A stretch of DNA of 64,000 nt from assembly GCA_900766005.1 (NCBI GenBank), contig CAAFTU010000071.1:1-64000 (forward strand), given 5' to 3'. The notes beneath the pieces were generated by a model, which saw only the letters and a program-made list of their open reading frames with translations, did no database searches and was not told where the DNA came from. Below are positions 8,080-16,389 of the stretch, piece by piece. Each line of letters begins with the position of its first letter. The first letter of the stretch is position 1. Position numbers and translations under genes: made by a program. This DNA is from an uncultured Bacteroides sp. GTDB lineage: Bacteria; Bacteroidota; Bacteroidia; Bacteroidales; Bacteroidaceae.

Positions 8080-8178
8080 GAGAAGCGGCTGTTTTAAAAA
8101 GAGAGGCAGATGCTTAAATGAGAGACGGATGCTTAAATGAGAGACGGATGCTTTAAAAGGGAGGCAGATGCCTCAGGA
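8080..8178. repeat. ~19-bp minisatellite inside the leu operon
   Basis: Four clear units of GAGAG(G/A)C(A/G)GATGCTTAAAT type lie at 8101-8119, 8120-8138, 8139-8158 and 8159-8178. A decayed fifth copy lies at 8080-8100. The array occupies almost the whole leuC-leuD gap and ends about 28 nt before the leuD start. Confidence 0.9.
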
Positions 8179-8205
8179 AAAGTGGATTTAATTAAGAAGA
8201 AATGT

Positions 8206-8805
8206 ATGAAGACAAAATTTGATATACTGACCAGTACGTGTGTCCCCCTCCCGCTGGAGAATGTGGATACCGACCAGATTATCCCGGCTCGCTTTCTGAA
8301 AGCGACCACCCGGGATGAGAAATTCTTTGGTGATAACCTCTTCCGTGATTGGCGCTATCATGCCGACGGCTCTGTCAATACGGATTTTGTGCTCAACAAT
8401 CCGCTTTATGGCGGACAGGTGCTGGTGGCAGGCAAGAATTTCGGTTCGGGTTCGAGCCGGGAGCATGCGGCATGGGCCATTGCCGGCTATGGCTTCCGGG
8501 TGGTGGTGTCGAGTTTCTTTGCCGATATCCACAAGAACAATGAACTGAACAACTTTGTGTTGCCGGTGGTGGTGAGCGAGGAGTTTCTGAAGCAGCTGTT
8601 TGCTTCCATCGAAGCCGATCCGAAGACGGAGGTGGTGGTGAATCTTCCGGAGCAGACCATTCTGAACAAGGCCACAGGCCAGCAGGAGCATTTTGAAATC
8701 AATGCCTATAAGAAGCATTGTCTGTTGAACGGGCTGGACGATATCGATTTTCTGTTGAGTAATAAAGACCGGATAGAAGCATGGGAAAAGAAGGCGTCAA
8801 GATAG
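8206..8805 (+). CDS. leuD: 3-isopropylmalate dehydratase small subunit
   Basis: Swivel-domain partner of LeuC in isopropylmalate isomerisation, 199 residues. Family motifs include PLENVDTDQIIPARFL near the N-terminus and GKNFGSGSSREHAAWA near residue 75. The reading frame is open upstream to 8137, but that part is the 19-bp repeat. ATG 8206, preceded by AAGAAGAAA, gives the family-typical N-terminus (MKTKFDIL). The 3' end overlaps the next gene by 25 nt, suggesting translational coupling. Confidence 0.95.
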   Translation: MKTKFDILTSTCVPLPLENVDTDQIIPARFLKATTRDEKFFGDNLFRDWRYHADGSVNTDFVLNNPLYGGQVLVAGKNFGSGSSREHAAWAIAGYGFRVVVSSFFADIHKNNELNNFVLPVVVSEEFLKQLFASIEADPKTEVVVNLPEQTILNKATGQQEHFEINAYKKHCLLNGLDDIDFLLSNKDRIEAWEKKASR

Positions 8806-10340
8806 AAATCATGGACACTACCCTGCGCGACGGCGAGCAGACGAGCGGAGTATCTTTCGTGCCTCACGAGAAGATGATGATTGCCCGTCTGCTGCTGGAG
8901 GACTTGCAGGTGGACCGTGTGGAGGTGGCTTCTGCGCGGGTGTCGGAAGGGGAGTTTGAAGCGGTGAAGATGATCTGCGACTGGGCACAGCGGCGCAATT
9001 TGCTCTCGAAGGTGGAGGTGCTGGGGTTTGTAGACGGCGGCACGTCGGTCGACTGGATTTACCGGGCGGGCTGCCGGGTGCTCAATCTCTTGTGTAAGGG
9101 CTCGTTGAAGCATTGCACGCAGCAGCTGAAGAAGACGCCTGAGGAGCACCTGGCGGATATTCGGGAGGTGCTTCGGTATGCAGAGCAGCTGGGCATCAGC
9201 GTGAATGTCTATCTCGAAGACTGGAGCAACGGTATCCAGGATTCGCCCGACTATGTGTTTCAGCTGATGGACGGGCTGGTGTCTACCCGTATCTGCCGTT
9301 TCATGTTGCCCGATACGCTGGGCATCCTCAATCCGCTGCAGGTCATTGAGTTTATGCGCAAGATGAAGAAGCGCTATCCGGATGCGCATTTTGATTTTCA
9401 TGCCCACAACGATTATGACCTGGCGGTGAGCAATGTGCTGGCAGCCGTGCTGAGCGGTGTGAAGGGATTGCACACCACCATCAACGGACTGGGTGAACGG
9501 GCTGGCAATGCGCCGCTGGCGAGTGTGCAGGCCATCTTGAAGGACCATTTCAATGCGATTACGAACATCGACGAGAGCCGGCTGAACGATGTGAGCCGGG
9601 TGGTGGAGTCGTACTCGGGGGTGATGATTCCGGCCAACAAGCCCATCGTGGGTGAGAATGTGTTTACGCAGGTGGCAGGGGTGCATGCCGACGGCGACAA
9701 TAAGAATAATCTGTATTGCAACGATCTGCTGCCCGAGCGTTTTGCCCGTAAGCGGGAGTATGCGTTGGGCAAGACCAGCGGCAAGGCCAACATCCGCAAG
9801 AATCTGGAAAATCTGGGGCTGGAACTGGATGAGGAAGCTATGCGCAAGGTAACGGAGCGCATCATCGAGCTGGGCGACAAGAAGGAGGTGGTGACGCAGG
9901 AGGATTTGCCTTACATCGTGTCGGATGTGCTGAAGCACGGTGCGGTGGGCGATAAGGTGAAACTCAAGAGCTACATCGTGAACCTGGCGTATGGCTTGAA
10001 GCCGATGGCTACGTTGAAGATTGAAATCAACGGCAAGGAGTATGAGGAGAGTTCGAGCGGCGACGGTCAGTATGATGCGTTCGTGCGGGCTTTGCGCAAG
10101 GTCTACAAGGTGACCCTGGGGCGGAAGTTTCCGATGCTCACCAACTATGCCGTGACCATTCCGCCCGGCGGACGTACGGATGCGTTTGTGCAGACGGTGA
10201 TTACCTGGAGTTATAGGGATCAGGTGTTCCGCACCCGCGGACTGGATGCCGACCAGACGGAGGCGGCGATTAAGGCCACGGTGAAAATGCTGAATATCAT
10301 CGAAAACGAGGACGAGGCGGAAGGTAACGAGGAGAAATAA
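8781..10340 (+). CDS. LeuA/CimA-family synthase (isopropylmalate or citramalate synthase-like)
   Basis: A second DRE-TIM metallolyase in the leu operon, 519 residues, with a C-terminal LeuA-type regulatory domain. Visible motifs are MDTTLRDGEQTSGVSF, FHAHNDYDLAVSNV and NGLGERAGNAPL, so the catalytic Arg and HxH metal site are kept. The substrate-pocket region differs strongly from leuA upstream (VASARVSEGEFEAV replaces the usual AGFPISSPGDF), which argues for a different 2-oxo acid. Citramalate synthase (pyruvate plus acetyl-CoA, towards isoleucine) is a reasonable guess, not a demonstrated one. The operon position between leuD and leuB supports a role in branched-chain amino acid synthesis. 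Confidence 0.85.
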   Translation: MGKEGVKIEIMDTTLRDGEQTSGVSFVPHEKMMIARLLLEDLQVDRVEVASARVSEGEFEAVKMICDWAQRRNLLSKVEVLGFVDGGTSVDWIYRAGCRVLNLLCKGSLKHCTQQLKKTPEEHLADIREVLRYAEQLGISVNVYLEDWSNGIQDSPDYVFQLMDGLVSTRICRFMLPDTLGILNPLQVIEFMRKMKKRYPDAHFDFHAHNDYDLAVSNVLAAVLSGVKGLHTTINGLGERAGNAPLASVQAILKDHFNAITNIDESRLNDVSRVVESYSGVMIPANKPIVGENVFTQVAGVHADGDNKNNLYCNDLLPERFARKREYALGKTSGKANIRKNLENLGLELDEEAMRKVTERIIELGDKKEVVTQEDLPYIVSDVLKHGAVGDKVKLKSYIVNLAYGLKPMATLKIEINGKEYEESSSGDGQYDAFVRALRKVYKVTLGRKFPMLTNYAVTIPPGGRTDAFVQTVITWSYRDQVFRTRGLDADQTEAAIKATVKMLNIIENEDEAEGNEEK

Positions 10341-10369
10341 CTGGTGCAAACCGAATAAAATATAGGAAG

Positions 10370-11437
10370 ATGGAATTGAAAATTGCAGTGCTGGCCGGTG
10401 ATGGCATCGGCCCGGAAATCTCCGAGCAGGGAGTGGCGGTGATGAGTGCCGTCTGTGAGAAGTTTGGTCATCAGGTGAGCTATGAATATGCTATTTGTGG
10501 CGCTGATGCAATTGATAAGGTGGGCGACCCGTTTCCGGAGTCTACTTATCAGGTTTGTAAGGAAGCCGATGCTGTGCTGTTTTCGGCGGTAGGCGATCCG
10601 AAATATGACAATAATCCCACGGCCAGCGTGCGTCCCGAACAAGGGCTGCTGGCAATGCGCAAACGCCTGGGCTTGTTTGCCAATATCCGCCCGGTGCAGA
10701 CATTCGACTGCCTGCTCCATAAGTCGCCTTTGCGGACCGAACTGGTGAAAGGAGCCGATTTTGTGTGCATCCGCGAACTGACGGGAGGCATGTATTTCGG
10801 GGAGAAGTATCAGGACAACGACAAGGCGTATGACACCAACTACTACACCCGTCCCGAAATTGAACGGATTCTGAAGGTGGCTTTCGAGTGTGCCATGAAG
10901 CGCCGCAAACACCTCACGGTGGTGGATAAGGCCAATGTGCTGGCCTCTTCGCGGCTGTGGCGTCAGATTGCACAGGAAATGGCACCGCAGTATCCGGAGG
11001 TAACCACCGATTATATGTTTGTGGACAATGCAGCCATGAAGATGATTCAGGAGCCTACTTTCTTTGATGTGATGGTGACGGAAAACACCTTCGGCGATAT
11101 CCTTACCGATGAAGGTTCGGTTATCAGCGGTTCGATGGGACTCCTGCCGTCGGCTTCTACCGGCGAGTGCACCCCGGTTTTCGAACCGATTCACGGATCG
11201 TGGCCGCAGGCGAAAGGACTGAACATGGCCAATCCGCTGGCGCAGATTCTTTCGGTGGCTATGCTGCTGGAGCATTTCGACTTGAAAGAAGAAGGGGCGT
11301 TGGTGCGCCGGGCGGTGAACGCCTCCCTGGATGCGCAAGTGCGTACTCCCGAGATTCAGGTAGAAGGCGGGGCACGCTACGGCACCAAGGAAGTGGGGCA
11401 GTGGATTGTGGACTACATCCGCCAGGCGGGTGCCTGA
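10370..11437 (+). CDS. leuB: 3-isopropylmalate dehydrogenase
   Basis: NAD-dependent oxidative decarboxylation of 3-isopropylmalate to 2-oxoisocaproate. The N-terminal GDGIGPEI motif, the substrate-binding RPEQGLLAMRK region and the C-terminal ENTFGDILTDE and PIHGSWP motifs identify the family. The length, 355 residues, is typical. Last gene of the leu operon, 29 nt after its predecessor. It converges with the PAP2 gene across a gap of 37 nt that contains no clear terminator. Confidence 0.97.
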   Translation: MELKIAVLAGDGIGPEISEQGVAVMSAVCEKFGHQVSYEYAICGADAIDKVGDPFPESTYQVCKEADAVLFSAVGDPKYDNNPTASVRPEQGLLAMRKRLGLFANIRPVQTFDCLLHKSPLRTELVKGADFVCIRELTGGMYFGEKYQDNDKAYDTNYYTRPEIERILKVAFECAMKRRKHLTVVDKANVLASSRLWRQIAQEMAPQYPEVTTDYMFVDNAAMKMIQEPTFFDVMVTENTFGDILTDEGSVISGSMGLLPSASTGECTPVFEPIHGSWPQAKGLNMANPLAQILSVAMLLEHFDLKEEGALVRRAVNASLDAQVRTPEIQVEGGARYGTKEVGQWIVDYIRQAGA

Positions 11438-11474
11438 CGAACGGGGTGTGCAGCAGTGCTATGTCCGAAACTGC

Positions 11475-12158
11475 CTACATGCAGATGAGGGTATAGATGA
11501 AAATACCAGTCAAGGTAATCAGTCCGATGCCGATGGGTACGGCTGTGTGACTGACGGCTCCTCTATTGGGGGCTTGGGGTTCCCAGTAGAGGGCTGCTTT
11601 GCGGCCAAGCGTGCTGCAAAGCGCTCCCAGTCCGCCTCCGATAAGGGCTCCCACCAGCAAATCGCCCGGATAATGCACGCCTAAATACAGGCGGGTGTAG
11701 CAGTTGACAACGGCCCATGCCAGAAAGAAGAGGGTGAGCAGGCGGTTGCGGAAAGTGCACAGCACATAAGCCAGCAACGCAAACGAGTTGGCTGCATGGC
11801 AGGAGGGGAAGCCGTATCTGCCGCCCCGGTAGCCATTGACGATATGCACCAGGTCCACAATCGGACTGTTCGGGTTGGCCGGACGCAGGCGGGCCACTTC
11901 GGGGCGTATCAGACTGCTGCACAGCTGGTCGGCCAGGGTGATGGCCAGGGCGATGGCTACGGTGTAGCACACCACTTCTTTCCAGTGGAAGTTTTTAAGC
12001 AGCAGATACATCAATGAGGCATACAGGGGTACCCATATAAAGGTACCGGTAAAGGTTTTCATGAAGATATCCCAAAAAGGAGCGTGGATACCGTTGAAAA
12101 ACAAAAAGACCGTTGTGTCTATCTCGTTCAGATAACTAATCAGATTCGTCAATTCCAT
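11475..12158 (-). CDS. PAP2-family membrane phosphatase
   Basis: An integral membrane phosphatase of 227 residues with about five or six hydrophobic segments. PAP2 motifs are RPEVARLRP, the PSCHAAN loop (second conserved motif, with the catalytic-cycle His) and TRLYLGVHYPGDL (third motif, nucleophile His and Asp). Members dephosphorylate undecaprenyl or phosphatidylglycerol pyrophosphates on the outer face of the inner membrane. The gene follows the LTA-synthase-like gene on the same strand, 128 nt away across a repeat array, so an envelope lipid-recycling role is plausible. Confidence 0.88.
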   Translation of the reverse strand: MELTNLISYLNEIDTTVFLFFNGIHAPFWDIFMKTFTGTFIWVPLYASLMYLLLKNFHWKEVVCYTVAIALAITLADQLCSSLIRPEVARLRPANPNSPIVDLVHIVNGYRGGRYGFPSCHAANSFALLAYVLCTFRNRLLTLFFLAWAVVNCYTRLYLGVHYPGDLLVGALIGGGLGALCSTLGRKAALYWEPQAPNRGAVSHTAVPIGIGLITLTGIFIYTLICM

Positions 12159-12173
12159 GGACTGTTGTTTATC

Positions 12174-12286
12174 GTTTAAATGATTCTTTTTTGTTGCTTA
12201 AATGATTTTTTTCCTTTTAAATGAATGATTCCTTTAAATGAATTTTTTTCTTTAAATGAATAATTATCCTCCTTTAAAGGAATAAA
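12174..12286. repeat. TTTAAATGA minisatellite between sulfatase and PAP2 genes
   Basis: Six degenerate units of 18-22 bp, each with a TTTAAATGA-like core and a T/C-rich filler, fill the gap completely. The array begins next to the PAP2 start and ends at the stop codon of the sulfatase gene. Confidence 0.85.
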
Positions 12287-14122
12287 TTACCGTTTGGCCA
12301 GGTCGTCATACAGTTTCTGCAGGAAGGCCTTTCCTTTTTCCAGGTTGGTTCCCGGAGCCGTTCCCTCATCCTGTTGCACGGTCTGTGCGTCCAGGTTGAA
12401 CACCAGCTGATTGTCTGCCGTAGCCATTCCAAAGAAGTTGGGCCGGGTGAAAAAGGCAAAGTGAGGTGAGTCCGGGTTGAGTATGTTCTTGCTGAACGTA
12501 AATTCCTCGTGCGGCAATCCCATCTGGGCAAACAGCGTGGCAGCGATGTCTATTTGCGAAGCATACGTGTCGATCACGGCAGGCTTGCTGACCGCTCCTC
12601 CCAGCAGGATGAGCGGAATCTTGTGTCCGTCCAGCGGATGCTCGATGCGGTGCGGATAGGCACCTTGGTGGTCGGGCACCAGCACAAACAGGGTGTTGTC
12701 CCACAGGGGCATTTTCCGGTACTGGTCGATAAAGTCGCCTACGCAGCTGTCGGCATAGGCAAAGGCATTGAGCACCTTGTCGGCATGTTTCTGGAAAGGC
12801 ACTTCAAACGGCTCGTGGCTGCTCGATGTCTGCACAATTTTCAGGAACGGTTCCTGCTGCGGTTCTTCCTTCAGGTCTTTCAGCAGCCGTTGGAACAAGA
12901 CGTGATCGTGTGCTCCCCATTTGCTGGTGCGTTCCGACAGCGGAAAGTCTTCGTCGCTGATAATCTTTCCGATGCCCGATGACATCAGGTACGAACGCAT
13001 GTTGGTAAAATCGGCATCTCCACCATAATAATAGGACAGATCATATCCGGCCTTTTTCAGGCTGCGGGGGATGGAGGGCAGTTTGTCGGTCTTCTCCGGA
13101 TACTTCATGATGCTCGTGCTAGGCTGTCCGGGATAGGCACTGATGATGGAAGCCAGTCCGCGGTCGGTGCGGAAACTGTTGGCATAGAAGTGGGTGAAAA
13201 GAACTCCTTCCTTGGCAAAGCGGTCCATGTGTACCGCTACGTCGGGCAGTCCGCCCAATGTCTGCATCAGGTGGCTGGAGAAACTTTCGAGAATAATCAG
13301 GACGATGTTGGGGCGCTGGGTCGTGAGCAGCTGCGGCAGGACTGTATCGGCAGCTACCGGCTTATCGGTGAGCTCGGCAAACAGGCGGTCGGCTTCTTCC
13401 GGTGGCAGAAAGCGGTACTGCTTGTCGAAGTGGGTCTGGTGCGTAGCCGAATACATGAAGCTGAAAGCCGGATTGATAGCCGCATGGTTCATGAGCTGGT
13501 CCTGGCTGAAGTAGACCTTGCTCAGGTTCATGGTCGATACGGTAAACCCGCCGCGGATGGGGATGAACAGCGCCGCCGTGAGCAGCAGCATCACAAGAGA
13601 AACATTCAGCCGCTGATAGGGTATCTTCATCGGTGCCTTTTCGCGGATGAGCACGGCATGGAAGATGCCGTAGAGCAGCAGGGCATAGACCAGGAAAGCG
13701 GTGAATCCCAACAGGAGGAAGCCGGTGCCTGCACTGGCCAGCGCATCTTTGGGAGAAGAGAAGAAATAGAAGATGGGGGTGGCATCCAGCCGGAATCCCC
13801 AGAAATCATACAGCCCCAAGTCGACGATGAAGAGGCAGGCCATCAGAAAGGCAATGAAGCCGAAATAGCCCTGCCGGATGTAGCGGATGACGGGCGACTG
13901 GGTCCAGACAGAGGCAATCAGCAACAGACCGGGAATGGCGGTGAGATAACCCGCCAGCGAGCAGTCGAGCGGCAGTCCGTGCCACATCACGCTGAGGTAG
14001 TCTCCCCAGGAGGCATCCTTATAGAGGTCATGGTAATAGGCCATGAAGACTGGTTTCTGTAAAACAAATAGAAGGACAATTAAAAAATAGGTCGTAAGAA
14101 ATTGTACGATTCTCTTTTTCAT
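12287..14122 (-). CDS. LTA synthase-family sulfatase-like membrane protein
   Basis: A membrane-anchored alkaline-phosphatase-superfamily enzyme of 611 residues. The first 210 residues carry about five transmembrane segments. The large extracytoplasmic domain has the LTA-synthase/sulfatase motifs NIVLIILESFSSH (metal site and nucleophile region), YANSFRTDRGLASI, YYGGDADFTNM and VPDHQGAYP. Gram-negative members transfer phosphoglycerol or phosphoethanolamine groups to envelope glycans or lipids; the substrate here is unknown. ATG 14122 is chosen because MKKRIVQF followed by a hydrophobic helix is a normal N-terminus. The frame continues upstream but through repeat-rich promoter DNA. A minus-strand TAACTTTG (14153-14160) is a likely -7 element. 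Confidence 0.88.
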   Translation of the reverse strand: MKKRIVQFLTTYFLIVLLFVLQKPVFMAYYHDLYKDASWGDYLSVMWHGLPLDCSLAGYLTAIPGLLLIASVWTQSPVIRYIRQGYFGFIAFLMACLFIVDLGLYDFWGFRLDATPIFYFFSSPKDALASAGTGFLLLGFTAFLVYALLLYGIFHAVLIREKAPMKIPYQRLNVSLVMLLLTAALFIPIRGGFTVSTMNLSKVYFSQDQLMNHAAINPAFSFMYSATHQTHFDKQYRFLPPEEADRLFAELTDKPVAADTVLPQLLTTQRPNIVLIILESFSSHLMQTLGGLPDVAVHMDRFAKEGVLFTHFYANSFRTDRGLASIISAYPGQPSTSIMKYPEKTDKLPSIPRSLKKAGYDLSYYYGGDADFTNMRSYLMSSGIGKIISDEDFPLSERTSKWGAHDHVLFQRLLKDLKEEPQQEPFLKIVQTSSSHEPFEVPFQKHADKVLNAFAYADSCVGDFIDQYRKMPLWDNTLFVLVPDHQGAYPHRIEHPLDGHKIPLILLGGAVSKPAVIDTYASQIDIAATLFAQMGLPHEEFTFSKNILNPDSPHFAFFTRPNFFGMATADNQLVFNLDAQTVQQDEGTAPGTNLEKGKAFLQKLYDDLAKR

Positions 14123-14258
14123 ATTTGTAAACTTAAAAAGATTGAACGGATACAAAGTTACTATACTTTTCGGTATGTTTCTTATGGTGGGAGGCAAAAC
14201 CTTTCTTTTTTTCTTTATCTTTGTTTTTGCTAAAGGTAAAAACATACTTGTAAATGAA

Positions 14259-14352
14259 TATAATAGGCTGTATATAATAGTTCGTATATAATAGACCGTA
14301 TAGAATAAACCATATAGAATAGATTGAATAACATTGACTGAATAATATGCCA
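14259..14352. repeat. 14-bp AT-rich minisatellite abutting a start codon
   Basis: Seven degenerate units of exactly 12-14 bp follow one another: TATATAATAGTTCG, TATATAATAGACCG, TATAGAATAAACCA, TATAGAATAGATTG and relatives. The last unit ends one base before the ATG of the TPR gene. A TATCTTTG -7-like element (14216-14223) lies just upstream, so the array would form most of that gene's 5' leader. Confidence 0.9.
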
Positions 14353-14353
14353 T

Positions 14354-15172
14354 ATGAAAAAAATTGGGATTCTACTTTTTCTGAGTTTGCCTTGGGTGTT
14401 GAAGGCGCAGACTTATCAGCAACTGTCTGAAAAAGCCATCGAGTGCATTGAGCACGACAGTCTGCAGCAGGCAGAAAACTACCTGGTTCGGGCGCTCAAG
14501 CTGGAGCCGAAAAACGAACGGAATGCGCTGCTGTTTTCCAATCTGGGACTGGTGCAGCGGCGGATGGGAGAGTATGACAAGGCGTTGGAATCGTACTCGT
14601 TTGCCTTGAATTTTGCTCCTTTGGCTGTGCCTATCCTGCTCGACCGGGCAGCCATCTACATGGAAATGGGGCAGACTGACAAGGCGTATACCGACTATTG
14701 CATGGTGATGGATGAGGACAAGGAGAACAAGGAGGCACTTCTGATGCGGGCTTATATTTATGTACTCCGCAGGGATTATCCGGCTGCGAGAATCGACTAC
14801 AACCGGCTGTTGAAACTGGATGTGCATCATTATGCTGGTCGGCTGGGACTGGCCACGCTGGAGCAGAAGGAAGGTAAGTTCCGTGCGGCATTGGAGATTT
14901 TGAACAAGATGATGGTGGAAACTCCGGAGGATCCTACGCTGTATGTGGCGCGGGCCGATGTGGAACGCGAAATGAAGCACGACGACCTCGCGCTGGTCGA
15001 TCTGGAGGAAGCACTCCGGCTGGACAGCTCGCTGATTGAAGCGTATCTGCTGCGCGGACATATTTATCTGTCGCAGAAAAAGAAGGCGTTGGCCAAGGCG
15101 GATTTTGAGAAGGCCATTTCGCTGGGTGTGCCTCCGGCCGACTTGCACGAAGAGTTGAAGCTATGTAAATAG
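14354..15172 (+). CDS. Exported tetratricopeptide-repeat protein
   Basis: Protein of 272 residues with a short signal peptide (MKKIGILLFLSLPWVLKAQ) ending at about residue 19. It then consists of about six TPR units, for example ALKLEPKNERNALLFSNLG, RRMGEYDKALESYSFALN and DLALVDLEEALRLDSS. TPR proteins act as protein-protein scaffolds; no partner is indicated. Expected location is the periplasm. The start codon is fixed by the signal peptide and by the end of the 14-bp repeat array. Confidence 0.85.
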   Translation: MKKIGILLFLSLPWVLKAQTYQQLSEKAIECIEHDSLQQAENYLVRALKLEPKNERNALLFSNLGLVQRRMGEYDKALESYSFALNFAPLAVPILLDRAAIYMEMGQTDKAYTDYCMVMDEDKENKEALLMRAYIYVLRRDYPAARIDYNRLLKLDVHHYAGRLGLATLEQKEGKFRAALEILNKMMVETPEDPTLYVARADVEREMKHDDLALVDLEEALRLDSSLIEAYLLRGHIYLSQKKKALAKADFEKAISLGVPPADLHEELKLCK

Positions 15173-15274
15173 CAAGCGGTGCCGATTGTCAATCGGTATG
15201 GTGCCGCCACTTTAAATTAGGAAATGCGGGTTTGTGTTTGCTGTTTTTGTTTTTCAGCGCAAATCCTTTTTTCT

Positions 15275-15330
15275 GCGCAAGTTTCATTTATATAAACGCA
15301 ATGGAGGGTTTATGTAAATGTAACTTGCGC
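15275..15330. repeat. Long inverted repeat upstream of the ECF sigma operon
   Basis: Left arm 15275-15297 (GCGCAAGTTTCATTTATATAAAC) and right arm 15308-15330 can form a 23-bp stem with one mismatch and one wobble around a 10-nt loop. No T run follows, so it is not a usual intrinsic terminator. It lies about 125 bp before the first gene of the operon, in a gap (15173-15454) that otherwise shows only a weak ACCTTTG promoter-like element near 15375. Confidence 0.85.
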
Positions 15331-15454
15331 TTGTTGTTCCGTACGGATTGAAGAAAAAAAGAGGAAACCATGTCACCTTTGGTTTTATTCATTCGTTATA
15401 TAAGTGAGCAGCTCAAGAAATGAAATTTATAGAACGATTTAAACTGTATTAAAA

Positions 15455-15910
15455 ATGGAAAATATCGGATTAATTCTATCCCAATTGGAAGATATCTTGT
15501 TGCCGTTGGGAATTTGTGTGGCTTTGCCTGTGATGATTGTGTGGTTGGTTATGCGGAAGAAAACAAATGAAACTAACCGGCGTACGGAAATTGTGCTGGC
15601 AGCTATCGAGAAAAACTCGGAAATCGATGTGGAAGATTTCTTCAAGAAGATGAATCCGGCGCAGAAAACACTGAAGGAAAAACTGATGCAGCGCTTCCTC
15701 TGGGGGGGCGTCCTTGTTGCATTGGGAGTGGCACTGATTGTGTTTGTGCTGGTACAGAGCCTTTTCGGAGGAGCTGAGGTCAATGATATGATGCTGCTGT
15801 GCGGTGTGGTTGCCTGCTTTGTGGGCGCTGCCTTCCTCATTACTTATCGGGTGAGCCGGAACGTGCTGGCAAAGGAACTGGAGGAAGAAAGTAAAGGCGA
15901 GGCACAGTGA
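15455..15910 (+). CDS. DUF6249-type membrane protein
   Basis: Protein of 151 residues with three hydrophobic segments, at about residues 10-32, 84-105 and 112-132. A charged cytoplasmic stretch lies between the first two. The layout and sequence resemble small membrane proteins found beside ECF sigma factors in Bacteroidetes (DUF6249). Its stop overlaps the GTG start of the sigma factor gene (GTGA), so the two are probably translationally coupled. It may take part in signalling to the sigma factor, but this is inference from position. Confidence 0.75.
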   Translation: MENIGLILSQLEDILLPLGICVALPVMIVWLVMRKKTNETNRRTEIVLAAIEKNSEIDVEDFFKKMNPAQKTLKEKLMQRFLWGGVLVALGVALIVFVLVQSLFGGAEVNDMMLLCGVVACFVGAAFLITYRVSRNVLAKELEEESKGEAQ

Positions 15911-16389
15911 GCCGGGAGCAGTTCATACAATGGGTGGAGCAGGAGCAGGAATCGTTGCGGCGGTTCTTGCTGGCTCTTTGTGGCGGCAACCGGGAAGAGG
16001 CCGATGACATCGCACAGGAAGCGTTGGTGAAGGCTTATCTTTCTCTTTCGGCCTACCGGGAAGAAGGGAAGTTTGCCTCCTGGCTCTACAAGATTGCGCA
16101 TCACACCTTTCTGGACCGGAAGAAAACGGAGCGGGATACCGGTTCGCTGGACGAGGTGGCTGCGGTATCCGATGCTTCTTTTGCTGCCGATCGCTCGTTT
16201 CTTTATCAGGATTTGTATGCTGCTATCGCTTCGTTGCCCTTGAAGGAGCGCACAGCCATCCTGCTTTTTTATCTCAAAGGCTATTCGGTGCAGGAAATCA
16301 GTCAGATTGTGGATTGCAGCACGGATGCTGTGAAAAAACAGTTGTCGAGAGGGCGTGAACAGTTGAAACTTAAAATGAAAAGAGAATGA
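15907..16389 (+). CDS. ECF-type RNA polymerase sigma factor
   Basis: Sigma-70 family, extracytoplasmic-function type, 160 residues. Region 2 spans about residues 20-70 (EADDIAQEALVKAYLSL, FASWLYKIAHHTFLDRKK). Region 4 spans about residues 105-155 (ERTAILLFYLKGYSVQEI, STDAVKKQLSRGREQL). It uses a GTG start inside the stop of the preceding gene, and its own stop overlaps the ATG of the next gene (ATGA). The three genes therefore form one tight operon. Target promoters are not evident from the window. Confidence 0.93.
   Translation: MSREQFIQWVEQEQESLRRFLLALCGGNREEADDIAQEALVKAYLSLSAYREEGKFASWLYKIAHHTFLDRKKTERDTGSLDEVAAVSDASFAADRSFLYQDLYAAIASLPLKERTAILLFYLKGYSVQEISQIVDCSTDAVKKQLSRGREQLKLKMKRE

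Noticed and set aside
8706..10349. 547-residue antisense frame
   Set aside because: Shadow of the LeuA-like gene; His/Gln/Leu-rich composition typical of a reverse frame of GC-skewed coding DNA.
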